Assembly (NCBI GenBank): GCA_021769555.1
Contig: JAETSR010000020.1
Coordinates: 1 to 37,676 of the forward strand
From: Clostridiaceae bacterium
GTDB taxonomy: Bacteria > Bacillota > Clostridia > Oscillospirales > Acutalibacteraceae
Length of the DNA stretch: 37,676 bases
Direction of reading: 5' to 3'
The notes beneath the pieces are model-generated. The model was not told the DNA's origin. It saw nothing but the letters and a program-made list of their open reading frames with translations, and did no database searches. A program made the translations under genes and the position numbers. Each line of letters begins with the position of its first letter. The stretch's first letter is position 1. This document shows positions 6,672 through 14,372 of this stretch, in pieces.

Positions 6672-7610
6672 CTATCTCTGCCCCCAGTCCTCGGTGGGGA
6701 CGGTGACGGAGCTGAGAAGGTCCGCCGCCGCCTTCTTCTGCCCGGATGTGCCCGAGACGCCGCTGACAGAGAGCCTGTGGGCTATAACCGGCTCGGCCAC
6801 GGCCTTCACGTCCTCAGGGGCCACAAAGTCCCGGCCCTGTACCAGGGCGTAGGCCTGGGAGGCCCTGAGCATGGCAAGGGTACCCCGGGGGCTCACCCCC
6901 AGCTCCACGCCCTTCATGCTCCGGGAGGCCTGGGAGATTGAGGCGATATAGCCCAGCATTGTCTTATGCACAAATATCTCCCTGGCCTGCTTCTGAAGGG
7001 AGATTATCTCCTCCTGGGTGCAGACCGGCTCAAGGTCCGTAAGGGGCTCCGCGGACCGGAAGCGCTCAAGTATCGCCACCTCCTGCTCCGGGGAGGGCGG
7101 GGCCATGGAGATACGCATTAAGAAGCGGTCCAGCTGGGCCTCGGGCAGGGGGTAGGTGCCCAGGGTCTCAACAGGGTTCTGTGTGGCGATAACGAAGAAC
7201 GGGGGCGGCAGCTCATAGGTCACGCCGTCCACTGTGACGGTGCCCTCGGCCATGCACTCCAGCAGGCTCGACTGGGTGCGGGGGGTCGCCCGGTTTATCT
7301 CGTCGGCCAGGAGAATATTGCAGAACACCGGGCCGGGCTGGAAGACAAATTTACTCTGCTGCTGGTCGAAGAAGTTAAGGCCTGTAACGTCCGAGGGCAG
7401 CAGGTCCGGGGTGAACTGCACCCGGCCGAACTTAGCGGAAATGGACCGGGAGAGGGCCCTTGCCATCACCGTCTTGCCCATGCCCGGCACGTCCTCCACC
7501 AGCACGTGGCCTCCGGCTATGAGGGCCGTGAGCAGCAGGTCCGTGACCGCCTCCTGGCCCACCAGGACCTTCTCAATATTCCGCTTTACAGCTGTGATTG
7601 GGGTTTGCAT
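6672..7610 (-). CDS. MoxR-family AAA+ ATPase
   Basis: A 312-residue AAA+ ATPase of the MoxR family. Walker A is DVPGMGKTV (residues 40-48), Walker B is ILLADEINRA (D103, E104), and sensor 1 lies in FFVIATQNPVE. The family works as chaperone-like ATPases with VWA/DUF58 partners. AAGGAG lies 9 nt before the ATG, and the gene follows the GT4-CsaB fusion by 25 nt. The order MoxR, DUF58, DUF4129-like is a conserved bacterial arrangement. Its client here is unknown; the operon position next to a cell-wall polymer enzyme suggests an envelope target, which is inference. Confidence 0.93.
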   Translation of the reverse strand: MQTPITAVKRNIEKVLVGQEAVTDLLLTALIAGGHVLVEDVPGMGKTVMARALSRSISAKFGRVQFTPDLLPSDVTGLNFFDQQQSKFVFQPGPVFCNILLADEINRATPRTQSSLLECMAEGTVTVDGVTYELPPPFFVIATQNPVETLGTYPLPEAQLDRFLMRISMAPPSPEQEVAILERFRSAEPLTDLEPVCTQEEIISLQKQAREIFVHKTMLGYIASISQASRSMKGVELGVSPRGTLAMLRASQAYALVQGRDFVAPEDVKAVAEPVIAHRLSVSGVSGTSGQKKAAADLLSSVTVPTEDWGQR

Positions 7611-7635
7611 TGCTTTTTGCTCCTTTCCGGGATTT

Positions 7636-9882
7636 TTATTTTAAAAGCTCCTCTATGGCCTCAGAGTTTACTTTTTCAACGTCTATGAGCCGCCGGGTCT
7701 TCTCCATGAGCTCCCGGCGCCTTGGCAGCAGCTCAGCCGCGCGGTCTATGGCGGAGCACAGCCAGTCCTCGGTGACGGCGCTCAAATCTATCCACTCCCC
7801 ATAGTCGAGATAGCGGATAAACGAGCCTATCTTCGGGTCGTAGCTGACCCCAACCAGGGGAGCCCCCGAGAGGGAGGAGAATATCAGGCCGTGCAGGCGC
7901 ATGGACACCACCACGCTCATGCGGCCCAAAAGGGAGATGAGCAGCTCCGGGCTGCCTATGCCGTCGAGAAGCACGCCCGGCTCCTTCATCTTCCCCATGA
8001 CCGCCCTTGCCGCCGCGCCGTCCTGAAGGGAGTTGATGGACAGGAACACCGGGGTGAGCCCCAGCTCCCTTTGGGCGTACTCGGCGGCGGCGGCCAGCAC
8101 AGGGGCCTTTTCGTAAAAGCCCCACCAGGTGCGGAGGAGGAAGCAGATATACCTGCCCTCCGGGTCCAGCCCCCGGTCCGTGAGCAGCCTGTCCGCCTGG
8201 GGGAGGGGGGCCGGCTCAAGCACCAGCGCCGGGTCGCTGCCAAGGCGTATCCTGGGCCTGTTTACCCCGTAGCGCTCAAGCTCTCTTACGGAGTCGGGTT
8301 CCCTGAGGGTGATGGAGTCCACGGAGCTGTTCAGCACCCAGCTTGCCAGCTTCATGTTCCTGCCGCCCTTCACCGGGCCTATGCCGCACCCGTACATGGC
8401 GACCTTGCACCCCCGGCGCTTGGCGGCCCAGAGGGTGAAGAGATAGTACCACAGGCTCCTGTGGCTTGTGGCGTTCTGGATAAGGGTGCCCCCGCCGTTT
8501 ATATAGAGCCGCGCCCCGCCCATATGCCGGAGTATGCTTGGAATATTGAAGGTGTGCACAGCGCCCACCCTGTAGCGCTCCTTTATGCTTAAAGGGTTCT
8601 TCGCCAGCACGGTTATGGGCACATACCTGTCCAGCTCCCGGACGGAATGGAGGATGGACTTGAGTATGGCGTCGTCCCCGGCGTTGCCGTACCCATAGGC
8701 CCCGCACACCACCACGCCGTCCCGGCGCTCCCGGCGGGTGCTCCGGCTCTTTATGCGCTCCTTTCTGGCCTCACGCTCCAGAATGCGGTCATATATCTCA
8801 AGCTGCCGCTTTACCATGCTCTCGATGGAATACTCCTCCCGGGCCTTCTCATAGAGCCTGTCCCCCAGCTCCTTACGGCGCTCCGGGTCCCCGGCCAGGG
8901 CCACAAGGTGTCCCGCAAGGGCCTTTTCGTCCCGGGGGGTGAAGAGTATGCCGGTCTCGCCGTCCTTTATCAGAGAGGGTATGCCGCCCACATTGGTGGA
9001 GATGGTTGCCCTGTGCATTCTGGCGCCCTCTGTGAGGGAGTAGGGGAAGCCCTCTGAAAGGGAGGTGAGAAGGGCAATGTCGATGGCCCCCAGAAAGGAG
9101 TTCACGTCCTTTATCCAGCCCGCGAAGCATACCCTGTCAGCGAGCCCCAGCTCTTTCGTGAGCTCCAAGAGCTTGTCCCTGTCCTCCCCGTCCCCGGCTA
9201 TAGCCAGCTTTAGCCGGGGCTCCTTCTCACAGGCCAGCTTCATGGCCCTTAAAAGCGTGGGTATATCCTTCACCGGGGAGAGCCGGGCCACTATCCCTGC
9301 CACCACGTCGCCGGGCTCTGTCTCCATGCCGATTGAGCGGAGAAATTCCTCCCTGGGCACGCACTCAATAGGCGTGGCAAAGTCTATGCCGTTATGGATG
9401 TTCTCAATGCGGTCCACGTGAAAATTGCGCTGTATAAGAAGGTCCGTGATATTCTCGGACACGCCTATATAGTAGTTCATCCGTCGTAAAGCCACAAGAT
9501 TTGTTGTGCCGTAGCTGAGTCTTGCCACCGGGCGGCCAAGATAGTCCAGCCTGTAGTCGCTGTGCACGGTGGTGACAACGGGGGCCTTGATAAAGTGCTT
9601 TAAAAGGTTCCCCATCAGGTTCCCCCTGGCCCCGTGGCAGTGGATGATGTCAACCTTGCGGCCCTCTAAGAGCTTTCTGAGCTCCCTAAGGCCGATAAGC
9701 GGGTTGCCGCTCTCTATCACGTGGATGGGTATGCCCATATTTTCCGCGTCGTCGGAGAACTCCCCCCTGCGAAAGCAGATGAGCTGCGCGTCTATTGAGC
9801 GGTTCAGCTCCCTCAAAAGGTGGAGCACATGGGTCTTTGCCCCGCCGGTGTCGCCGCCGCCGATAAGATGGATGACCCGCAT
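7636..9882 (-). CDS. csaB: GT4 glycosyltransferase fused to CsaB-type polysaccharide pyruvyl transferase
   Basis: About 748 residues in two enzymes. Residues 1-375 are a GT-B glycosyltransferase of family 4 type: the GGGDTGGAKTHV nucleotide-sugar loop, GIVARLSPVKD, and the E-x7-E motif SEGFPYSLTEG. After a basic linker (about 376-390), residues 391 to the end are a CsaB domain: GAYGYGNAGDDAILKSIL at its start and SMRLHGLIFSSLSGAPLVGVSYD near the end. CsaB transfers pyruvate from phosphoenolpyruvate to secondary cell wall polymer, making the ketal recognised by SLH domains; two SLH proteins are encoded at 25975-29689. An ATG at 9891 overlaps the previous stop (ATGA), but CCTCT on the plus strand (AGAGG) lies only 1 nt before it. 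The ATG at 9882 has 10-nt spacing and gives a typical N-terminus, so I prefer it. Confidence 0.9.
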   Translation of the reverse strand: MRVIHLIGGGDTGGAKTHVLHLLRELNRSIDAQLICFRRGEFSDDAENMGIPIHVIESGNPLIGLRELRKLLEGRKVDIIHCHGARGNLMGNLLKHFIKAPVVTTVHSDYRLDYLGRPVARLSYGTTNLVALRRMNYYIGVSENITDLLIQRNFHVDRIENIHNGIDFATPIECVPREEFLRSIGMETEPGDVVAGIVARLSPVKDIPTLLRAMKLACEKEPRLKLAIAGDGEDRDKLLELTKELGLADRVCFAGWIKDVNSFLGAIDIALLTSLSEGFPYSLTEGARMHRATISTNVGGIPSLIKDGETGILFTPRDEKALAGHLVALAGDPERRKELGDRLYEKAREEYSIESMVKRQLEIYDRILEREARKERIKSRSTRRERRDGVVVCGAYGYGNAGDDAILKSILHSVRELDRYVPITVLAKNPLSIKERYRVGAVHTFNIPSILRHMGGARLYINGGGTLIQNATSHRSLWYYLFTLWAAKRRGCKVAMYGCGIGPVKGGRNMKLASWVLNSSVDSITLREPDSVRELERYGVNRPRIRLGSDPALVLEPAPLPQADRLLTDRGLDPEGRYICFLLRTWWGFYEKAPVLAAAAEYAQRELGLTPVFLSINSLQDGAAARAVMGKMKEPGVLLDGIGSPELLISLLGRMSVVVSMRLHGLIFSSLSGAPLVGVSYDPKIGSFIRYLDYGEWIDLSAVTEDWLCSAIDRAAELLPRRRELMEKTRRLIDVEKVNSEAIEELLK

Positions 9883-9887
9883 TCTGC

Positions 9888-10331
9888 TCATACCTCTGCA
9901 CCCGCCGGGGCCGTACTCAGCGTCTTCTCCATGTCCACATGGGGGCAGTGCTCGTCAAGGTACTCCTCCCCAGCCTGGACATAGCCCAGCTTGCTGTAGA
10001 AGCCCGCCGCCTGTACCTGGGCCGAGAGGACGGCCTTTTTCGCCCCTTTAAGGGCCAGTGCAGCCTCCGCCTCAGCCATGACCGCCTCCCCCAGGTGCTG
10101 CCCCCGGCGGTCCTTCTTAACGGCCACCCGGCCTATATGCCAGGAGTCCGGTCCGTCCGGGAACATGCGGCAGCAGGCTATGGCCTCCCCGCCGTCAAAG
10201 AGCACCAGGTGCAGGGCCCTGTTGTCTGTCTCGTCGAACTCATAGGAGAAGCCCTGCTCCTTCATGAAGACCTCCTGCCTAAGGGCCCGGGCCTCAGGGG
10301 GCAGGGTCACGGACATTTCAAATCTCAGCAA
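9888..10331 (-). CDS. ElaA/YjcF-like GNAT acetyltransferase
   Basis: A 147-residue single-domain acetyltransferase. The opening LRQEVFMKEQGFSYEFDETD is the hallmark of the ElaA/YjcF branch of GNAT. The acetyl-CoA loop is VAVKKDRRGQHLGEAVM and the C-terminal element is GFYSKLGYV. The start is a TTG with AAGGAG 8 nt upstream, located inside the end of the pseudouridine synthase gene; an internal ATG five codons later lacks suitable spacing. The gene overlaps the next by an ATGA junction, or nearly so. The acceptor substrate is not predictable. Confidence 0.85.
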   Translation of the reverse strand: MLRFEMSVTLPPEARALRQEVFMKEQGFSYEFDETDNRALHLVLFDGGEAIACCRMFPDGPDSWHIGRVAVKKDRRGQHLGEAVMAEAEAALALKGAKKAVLSAQVQAAGFYSKLGYVQAGEEYLDEHCPHVDMEKTLSTAPAGAEV

Positions 10332-10333
10332 AT

Positions 10334-11296
10334 TTATCTCTCCTTCTTATAAAACTCGTCTAAAAACCATACCTTAGGCACGGTGAAATCCATGCCGTTC
10401 AGGTACTCAAGGCCGGGTGTGGTAAACCGAAAGCCCAGCTTATATGAATACAGCGCCTGCCATTTGAACCCCAGGGCCTTGTTGACGCTGTTCCTGCCGT
10501 ACTTGCCGTCCCCTGCAAGGGGGTGCCCGATGGAGGCCATATGGGCGCGTATCTGGTGGGTGCGGCCCGTGAGCAGGTCCACCTCCAAAAGGGAGAGCTC
10601 CCCCCGCTCCTCAAGGACCCGGTACTGTGTGCGGATGGTCTTCGCCCCGGGGGAGGGCTTACTGTCTATATATACCCTGTTCTGGGCCTCGTTCTTCACA
10701 AGATATCCGGTCAAAAGCGCCGATTTTTCCTTCAGCCTGCCGCATACTATACAGAGATAGAGCTTAATAAGCTCCCGGTCCTTTACCTTCTGGTTGAGCA
10801 CCCTGAGGGACTCTGCGTTCTTTGCGGCCATCACTATGCCCCCGGTGTTGCGGTCTATGCGGTTGACCAATGCCGGGGCAAAGCTGTTCTCGTCCTCGGG
10901 CCTGTACTCCCCCTTATCGTATAGATAGCGCTGCACCCGGGCAATCAGGGAGTCGAAGTGGTAGTTCTCGTCCGGGTGGACTATGAGCCCGGGCTGCTTG
11001 TCCAGGAGCAGAATATTGTCGTCCTCATAGACTATGCTGAGCTTATTGGGGGCCCTGAGAAAGTCATAGTCCTTAGGGGCTGACTGAAAGTATTCCTCCT
11101 GCCAGAAGACCGTGAGCCGGTCCCCTGGGGAGAGCCGGGAGTCCGGCCGGCACCGGGCGCCGTTGAGCTTCACGTCCTTGGTGCGTATGCACTTATAGAG
11201 CGCCGCCTGGGGCAGGTTCGGGTACGCCTTCATAAGAAAGCGGTCCAGGCGCTGGCCGGCGTCGTTTGGAGCTATATCTATTGTTTTTCGGGGCAA
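10334..11296 (-). CDS. RluA-family pseudouridine synthase
   Basis: A 320-residue protein with an N-terminal S4 RNA-binding domain (AGQRLDRFLMKAYPNLPQ, residues 13-30) and an RluA catalytic domain. The catalytic aspartate is D148 in NRIDRNTGG, the family's 'HRLDRxTSG' motif in the variant common in Firmicutes. GRTHQIRAHMASIGHPLAGD is the second conserved block. It isomerises uridines in rRNA or tRNA; the exact target cannot be told. The start is a TTG preceded by GAGGTGA, which also contains the stop of the upstream exporter gene, so the two are coupled. Confidence 0.92.
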   Translation of the reverse strand: MPRKTIDIAPNDAGQRLDRFLMKAYPNLPQAALYKCIRTKDVKLNGARCRPDSRLSPGDRLTVFWQEEYFQSAPKDYDFLRAPNKLSIVYEDDNILLLDKQPGLIVHPDENYHFDSLIARVQRYLYDKGEYRPEDENSFAPALVNRIDRNTGGIVMAAKNAESLRVLNQKVKDRELIKLYLCIVCGRLKEKSALLTGYLVKNEAQNRVYIDSKPSPGAKTIRTQYRVLEERGELSLLEVDLLTGRTHQIRAHMASIGHPLAGDGKYGRNSVNKALGFKWQALYSYKLGFRFTTPGLEYLNGMDFTVPKVWFLDEFYKKER

Positions 11297-11300
11297 GGTA

Positions 11301-11756
11301 TCACCTCTTTTTCCGGTGGAATAAAAACGGCGGCAGGGACTGGACTATGCCCGTGCCAAGGGCTATGGCCACGGCAATCTTGATGGTCTCAAGGCCCTTC
11401 TGCAGGGCAACAGCGTCGCGGCCCATGAAGAAGTTATAGCCGGTATAGTATATCCCCGCCCCGGGCACTAAGGGGAATATGCCGCATATGAGAAAGACTG
11501 TGACAGGGGTCTTCCGGGAGAAGGAGAGGACCCTTGAGAGCCAGGCCAGGGCCAGCGTAGCCAGGAACGACGAGGCTACGACCCCGCTGCCCGCGGCCTG
11601 GGCCAGAAGGTACACCAGCCACCCGGTCCCGCCGGTGAGGCCGGTGAAGAACAGCTCCTTCCTGGGGGCGTGGAAAATGACGGCGAAGGCGATGGTGGAG
11701 ACAAAGGCCACCAGGACCTGCAGGGCGCTTCCGGCAGCAGCCATAAGCCAGGTCAT
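11301..11756 (-). CDS. ThrE-type threonine/serine exporter, small subunit (DUF3815-like)
   Basis: A 151-residue, almost wholly hydrophobic protein with about four to five membrane helices and the motif GIFPLVPGAGIYYTGYNF, which marks the C-terminal half of ThrE-type exporters when it is encoded as a separate gene. It overlaps the larger subunit gene by an ATGA junction, which implies equimolar synthesis of a two-part carrier. Family knowledge assigns threonine/serine efflux; the true substrate here is not shown. Confidence 0.88.
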   Translation of the reverse strand: MTWLMAAAGSALQVLVAFVSTIAFAVIFHAPRKELFFTGLTGGTGWLVYLLAQAAGSGVVASSFLATLALAWLSRVLSFSRKTPVTVFLICGIFPLVPGAGIYYTGYNFFMGRDAVALQKGLETIKIAVAIALGTGIVQSLPPFLFHRKKR

Positions 11757-12523
11757 AGGAGAGCACCCCCAGTCAGCACCGAGAGCAGGCGGATTATGAA
11801 GCCCACGCCCACGGCTATGCAGCCGCCCACGAGAATGGCGTCCAGCATACGTATCGCCCCGGAGAGATAGTCGCCGCTGAAAAAGTCCCTTATGGAGTTC
11901 GTGAGGGCGACCCCGGGCACCAGCCGGATTATAGAGCCGATAATTATTTTGTCCATATTATCCCCCAGGCCCATGAGGAAGAAGGCCGCCCCGAAAAGGG
12001 TCACGAGGGCGCTTGCGGAGAGATTCGTCAAAAACTTCGAGAGCTTTTTCTTTGCCGCGAAGTCAAGGTATCCTTCAAGCACCAGCCCGCAGAAGAAGGC
12101 CACAACTGCGTCCACCCAGCTGCCGCCGAACAAAAAGCTGAAGGCGGCGCTGCCAACGGCGCAGCAGAACATCCGGGAGAGGAAGGGGGAATAGGGGAGG
12201 GTGCGTATATCAGAGAGGAGCTCCATGGCCTCCTCGGGGGTGTGCAGGCCCTCGGCTATCTCCCTTGAGAGCTGGTTCACGGCCATTATCCTGCCCAGGT
12301 GCACTGCCGTGCCGGGGACATATCTGAAGGTGGTGCTGTGGCTCACGCCGTCCTCCGTGGCCGTGGCGAAGATGGAGTTTGTGAGCACATAAACGTCGAA
12401 GCCGCCGATATCATAGGCCCGGGCCACCCGCTCCATTGTCTCCTGGACCCGGGATATCTCCGCGCCGTTTTCCAATAGGACCTGGCCCATCTGAAAGGGC
12501 AGCTCCAAGGGTGATGAGGGCAT
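11753..12523 (-). CDS. ThrE-type threonine/serine exporter, large subunit (DUF1212-like)
   Basis: About 256 residues. An N-terminal cytoplasmic domain contains LLENGAEISRVQETMERV (the conserved G-A-E-x-x-R of DUF1212) and DVYVLTNSIFATA, followed by about five membrane helices ending in a conserved LVPGVALTNSIRDFFSGDYLSG block. Two starts are possible: ATG 12541 with GAGAGG upstream, or ATG 12523 with a canonical AAGGAG 7 nt upstream. I prefer 12523. It forms one carrier with the following small subunit. Confidence 0.88.
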   Translation of the reverse strand: MPSSPLELPFQMGQVLLENGAEISRVQETMERVARAYDIGGFDVYVLTNSIFATATEDGVSHSTTFRYVPGTAVHLGRIMAVNQLSREIAEGLHTPEEAMELLSDIRTLPYSPFLSRMFCCAVGSAAFSFLFGGSWVDAVVAFFCGLVLEGYLDFAAKKKLSKFLTNLSASALVTLFGAAFFLMGLGDNMDKIIIGSIIRLVPGVALTNSIRDFFSGDYLSGAIRMLDAILVGGCIAVGVGFIIRLLSVLTGGALL

Positions 12524-12545
12524 AAGTCTACTCCTTTCCATTGTT

Positions 12546-14372
12546 TCAGCCTCTCAGAAGGCGGAAAGCCGCCTCAAAGGCCTCCGCGGGGCCATTTTGA
12601 AAATACTCCCGGAGCTCCTGCTCCATTTCAATGAGCAGCCCGCCCCACACCGGGGAGAGCCTTGTGCCGGACTCCTTTTTCACCCTCTCAAGGGCCCCCT
12701 CAAGGGTCAGCGAACCCCGGGGCCCCGCCTCCATGTCGTCCATAAGCCGCACAAGGTGTATGGCGGCGCTCACAAGGTCCGTGAGCATGGCATTCGGGTC
12801 CTCCCGGCGGTCATATTCCTCGGGATAGCCCCCGCTGCCGTCAAAAAAGCGGTGGTGCCCAAGGGCGGCGTATACATAGGGCCTGGTGGACGGGCTCTGG
12901 GCGAGGAGCTTGGCCCCGGCGTACACATGGCCCCGTATCAGGTTCTCGTCCTCCTCAAGAAGGCTCCGGCCTATGCGCCGCCTGAAATTGCTGAGGGCCA
13001 AATCCCCCACATTGTGCAGAAGGCACGCCTCATATACAAACTCCTCCAGCCTGCCCCTGCCCGCCCAAAGGGACTCAGCGTCGTCTAGGCCCAGCGCCCC
13101 CAAGAGGGCCTCCGGGCAGTCCCTTAAGGCCCTTTTCACCATCATAACGGCTATCCGGGCGGCCATATACGAGGCGGCGTAGCCGTCCGGGCTGCGGCAG
13201 ACTACCAGGGTCAGGATGAAATCCTTCTCCTGTATGCCGTCGGGGTACTCCACAAAGCTCTGCAGGCACGCGAGAAGGTTGCTGAGCGTGGCCTCGCTGA
13301 GCTGGTTGTCGGGCATCTTGCGCACATATTCCTCAAGCCGCCGGTACATAAAGCTGAGCACGTATTTCTTGCTGTACAGGTCCTCCCGGCTGTGGTCCAG
13401 ATAGGAGGCGTAGAGGGCCGGGAGGAACATATTGCAGTAGAAGCCCTCAGGGGAGTAGTCCCCCTCGTCCCGCTCCATATACACCCCCTCCAGCCAGTTG
13501 AGCAGGTAAGACAGGGGCCGCACGCCGCAGTGGTACTGGGCGGCCTCATAGGCATAGCGCCAGCGAAGGGGCACGATGCCCCCGGGCCGGCGGCTGAGCT
13601 CGTCCATCACGTACTCGGCCGAGACCATCACCTCGTGCTGTATCTGAGGGTCCGCTGCCCCGGCCCGGAGCACCCCCAGCGCGGTAGTCCGCTCCTGGTG
13701 GGATTTCATTATATACAGCTTCCAGGGCAGGTCCGGGGATTTTTCGTGGTACACCGGGTCCTCGAGTATCTGAAGGGAGCGGCGTATGGCCGAGAGCTTA
13801 CGCCGGCCGTCGGCCTCGTCAAGCCCCGCGTAGGCCAGGGCCAGGTTGCCCATGGCCCTGTGGATATACCCTCTCGAGTCCATATCCTCAATCTGGTCAT
13901 ACTCCTTGATAAAGGAGGCCGCCTCCCCAAAGAGCAGGCTCATCTTCCGGCAGTAGTCATTGCGCTCGGCCCGGCGGAGTATCTCCTGCATGTAAAAAAG
14001 GGACATGGCCCCGTGGTAAAGGTGCCTTATCAGCAGGTCCCGCTCCCCCCGGCGGCGGGCGTAGGTTATGATGGCGTTGTGCAGGTACCAGCACAGCACC
14101 AGGTCCAGGTACGCCCCCCTGTCGTTCATGCTGGCGGCAAACTCCTCAAGGTTATCTATCTCCTCCGGGGAGGCTGAGATAATATCGTCAAGCAGGGGAA
14201 AGAGCTCCCGGCGCAGCATGGCCGTGTTCTCAACGGAGAGCTCCCTCAGCTCCCGGGCTCTCCTGGCCCGGCTTTCTATATACTCCCCGGGGTCCGGGAG
14301 AACGGCGGGCACGGCGCTGAGCTCATAGACCCTTTTAAGGTTCCTTAGGTATTTCTCCTGGTACTCCCTCAT
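12546..14372 (-). CDS. Degenerate HD-GYP-type output protein
   Basis: A 608-residue soluble protein. Residues 1-390 look all-helical, with no domain I can name; they might be a TPR-like sensor. Residues about 395-545 align by eye with HD-GYP phosphodiesterase domains: LLHNVGDLALSNF (453-457 in place of HDIGK), ENLIRGHVYAGAKLL (H482), ALGHHRFFDGSGGYP (H506, H507, D511, GYP 515-517). The metal-binding HD is HN, and the first histidine of the domain is replaced in YAASYMAARIAVMM, so cyclic-di-GMP hydrolysis is doubtful; a binding or regulatory role is more likely. The start overlaps the kinase stop (ATGA) with GGAGG upstream, so it is the probable partner of that kinase. Confidence 0.7.
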   Translation of the reverse strand: MREYQEKYLRNLKRVYELSAVPAVLPDPGEYIESRARRARELRELSVENTAMLRRELFPLLDDIISASPEEIDNLEEFAASMNDRGAYLDLVLCWYLHNAIITYARRRGERDLLIRHLYHGAMSLFYMQEILRRAERNDYCRKMSLLFGEAASFIKEYDQIEDMDSRGYIHRAMGNLALAYAGLDEADGRRKLSAIRRSLQILEDPVYHEKSPDLPWKLYIMKSHQERTTALGVLRAGAADPQIQHEVMVSAEYVMDELSRRPGGIVPLRWRYAYEAAQYHCGVRPLSYLLNWLEGVYMERDEGDYSPEGFYCNMFLPALYASYLDHSREDLYSKKYVLSFMYRRLEEYVRKMPDNQLSEATLSNLLACLQSFVEYPDGIQEKDFILTLVVCRSPDGYAASYMAARIAVMMVKRALRDCPEALLGALGLDDAESLWAGRGRLEEFVYEACLLHNVGDLALSNFRRRIGRSLLEEDENLIRGHVYAGAKLLAQSPSTRPYVYAALGHHRFFDGSGGYPEEYDRREDPNAMLTDLVSAAIHLVRLMDDMEAGPRGSLTLEGALERVKKESGTRLSPVWGGLLIEMEQELREYFQNGPAEAFEAAFRLLRG

